Source: Chitinophagaceae bacterium UBA4412 (GTDB lineage: Bacteria; Bacteroidota; Bacteroidia; Chitinophagales; Chitinophagaceae). Taken from it: DNA of 15,482 nucleotides. This document shows, in pieces, positions 14,134-15,482 of this stretch. A model generated the notes under the pieces. That model did no database searches, was not told where the DNA came from, and worked only from the letters and a program-made list of their open reading frames with translations. How positions within the stretch are numbered: position 1 is the stretch's first letter; each line of letters begins with the position of its first letter. The stretch is from contig DGQO01000100.1 in assembly GCA_002400445.1 (NCBI GenBank), forward strand, positions 5,052 through 20,533, written 5' to 3'. The position numbers and the translations under genes were made by a program.

Positions 14134-15482
14134 ATGAAAAAAACAAACAATATTATACTCAAAGCTTTCCTGGGATTACTCATGGTGGCTGGCTTTACCA
14201 GTTGCAATAAATTCCTGGACAGAGAGCCCCTCTCTAATGTGACGCCGGATGCCTATTTACAAAACGAAGCTGACCTTGCTGCTTATACCATTGCCCGGTA
14301 CAGCTTTCCCAGCCATAGTGGATTTAATGTGGGCACTTTTGGTAATGACAATAATACCGACAACCAGGCCAGTACGGGCTATAGTACCCGGTGGGTACCT
14401 GGCGAGTGGCGGGTACCACAAACAGGTGGTAGCTGGAACTTCAGCCAGATCAGGCAGGTAAACTACTTCCTGGAAACCGTGGTGCCCCGCTGGAAAGACA
14501 AGAAGATAGGAGGCAATACTGCCAATATCACCCATTACGTGGGAGAAGCATATTTTCTCAGGGCTTATGAATATTTTAATAAAGTGCAGGCGCTGGGTGA
14601 TTTTCCCATTGTAAAAAATACACTGAAGGATCAATTGGAAGAACTTACGCTGGCGTCAAAACGCAGACCAAGAAATGAAGTTGTTCGCTTCATTCTTTCT
14701 GACCTCGATTCTGCTATTGCGCTTTTGCTTCCAAATCCTCCCGGTGGCAAAAACCGAATTAGCCAAACCGCTGCCCAGTTGTTTAAAGCCCGTGTTGCAT
14801 TATCTGAAGGAACCTGGCTCACTTACCACAAGGGAACAGCACAGGTACCTGGCGGACCTAACTGGCCTGGCACAGGTAAAGTGGAAAATTTCTCTATCAA
14901 TATTGATGCAGAAATAGACTACTTTCTTACACAGGCTATGGATGCTGCGGCTAAAGTAGCAGATGCCGTTCCGCTTACACCGAATAATGGCTCTGGCGGT
15001 TACAATTCTTCCGCAAATCCATACTTCAAAATGTTTGGGGATTTGAATCTCAATTCCTATTCAGAAGTTTTGTTGTGGAGGCAATACGATGCAACTAAAG
15101 GTATCCTGCATAACGTGAACCATTATGTGAACCAGAATGGTGGCAACACCGGACTTACCCGCCAGTTTGTAGACAATGTGCTTATGCAAAATGGCCTGCC
15201 TATTTATGCTGCTGGTTCAGGCTACCAGGGCGACGATAGTATAGCCGCTGTAAAAATTGGCCGAGACCAACGTCTCCAACTATTTATGAAGGCACCTGGT
15301 GACCTGCGTTATACTGATAAAACGGCAGCAGCCGGAGCACCTGTTCTTGAAGGCATCCCAGACATTGTAGGGCTTACAGAAACCCGCTATGTTACAGGTT
15401 ATGCCATAAAAAAAGGCTTGTCTTATCTTGCTGCGCAATCTGAAGGCAGTTCAGGTACTACAGGTGCAATTGTGTTTCGTGC
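14134..15482 (+). CDS. SusD/RagB-family surface lipoprotein (partial, runs off the right edge)
   Basis: The first 449 codons are present without a stop, so the gene continues beyond the window; family members are usually 500-600 residues. The signal peptide MKKTNNIILKAFLGLLMVAG ends in a lipobox with the lipidated Cys at residue 24 (FTSC), followed by the family hallmark NKFLDREPLSNVTPDAY. Further SusD features are the TPR-like helices FSQIRQVNYFLE, GEAYFLRAYEYF and VQALGDFPIV, then RPRNEVVRFILSDLDSAIAL, RISQTAAQLFKARVALSEGTW, and VDNVLMQNGLPIY with GYQGDDSI near the right edge. SusD covers the SusC barrel as a lid and binds the substrate at the cell surface. The start follows susC by 11 bp, so the pair is one operon. 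Downstream glycoside hydrolases or peptidases, if present, lie outside the window. Confidence 0.95.
   Translation, partial: MKKTNNIILKAFLGLLMVAGFTSCNKFLDREPLSNVTPDAYLQNEADLAAYTIARYSFPSHSGFNVGTFGNDNNTDNQASTGYSTRWVPGEWRVPQTGGSWNFSQIRQVNYFLETVVPRWKDKKIGGNTANITHYVGEAYFLRAYEYFNKVQALGDFPIVKNTLKDQLEELTLASKRRPRNEVVRFILSDLDSAIALLLPNPPGGKNRISQTAAQLFKARVALSEGTWLTYHKGTAQVPGGPNWPGTGKVENFSINIDAEIDYFLTQAMDAAAKVADAVPLTPNNGSGGYNSSANPYFKMFGDLNLNSYSEVLLWRQYDATKGILHNVNHYVNQNGGNTGLTRQFVDNVLMQNGLPIYAAGSGYQGDDSIAAVKIGRDQRLQLFMKAPGDLRYTDKTAAAGAPVLEGIPDIVGLTETRYVTGYAIKKGLSYLAAQSEGSSGTTGAIVFR

Overview
The window looks like chromosomal DNA of a Bacteroidota bacterium, most likely family Chitinophagaceae or a near relative. 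The basis is a SusC/SusD pair, lipoproteins with a Cys-Lys-Lys or Cys-Asn-Lys start, A-rich start regions without Shine-Dalgarno sequences, and a small acidic protein of a kind I recall from this phylum. The genus is an inference.

Layout. (1) 1-106 is an unexplained left edge. (2) 107-1788, minus strand: pyridoxamine 5'-phosphate oxidase (pdxH) downstream of an App1-type lipid phosphatase, probably one transcript. (3) 1902-3134, plus strand: a diacylglycerol-kinase-type lipid kinase, then a 99-residue strongly acidic protein. (4) 3137-4054, minus: a histone-deacetylase-fold amidohydrolase. (5) 4191-5168, plus: an ABC ATPase with a C-terminal TOBE-like region and no permease beside it. (6) 5210-5262: a long inverted repeat between convergent genes, a likely two-way terminator. 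(7) 5305-8762, minus: a cobalamin riboswitch, a TonB-dependent receptor and a beta-propeller lipoprotein, read as a vitamin B12 uptake operon of the BtuB/BtuG kind. (8) 8880-10037, minus: the Na+/H+ antiporter nhaA. (9) 10038-10843: a gene-free stretch with a degenerate repeat of about 94 bp in three copies and, separately, a perfect 12-bp palindrome of LacI-family operator type. (10) 10844-15482, plus: susC and a susD that runs off the right edge, the start of a glycan (or other polymer) uptake locus.

How the parts work together. The clearest unit is the B12 operon: the riboswitch should shut off expression when cobalamin is plentiful, the receptor should carry cobalamin over the outer membrane using TonB, and the propeller lipoprotein should capture it at the surface. 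The SusCD pair is a second, independent outer-membrane uptake system, perhaps under LacI-type control. The divergent App1 phosphatase and lipid kinase may act in opposite directions on phosphatidate and diacylglycerol, but only their position suggests this. I found no CRISPR array, transposase, phage gene, tRNA or rRNA. Most genes belong to known families; the least explained sequences are the repeat tract at 10107-10345 and the 200-nt leader between the riboswitch and its gene.
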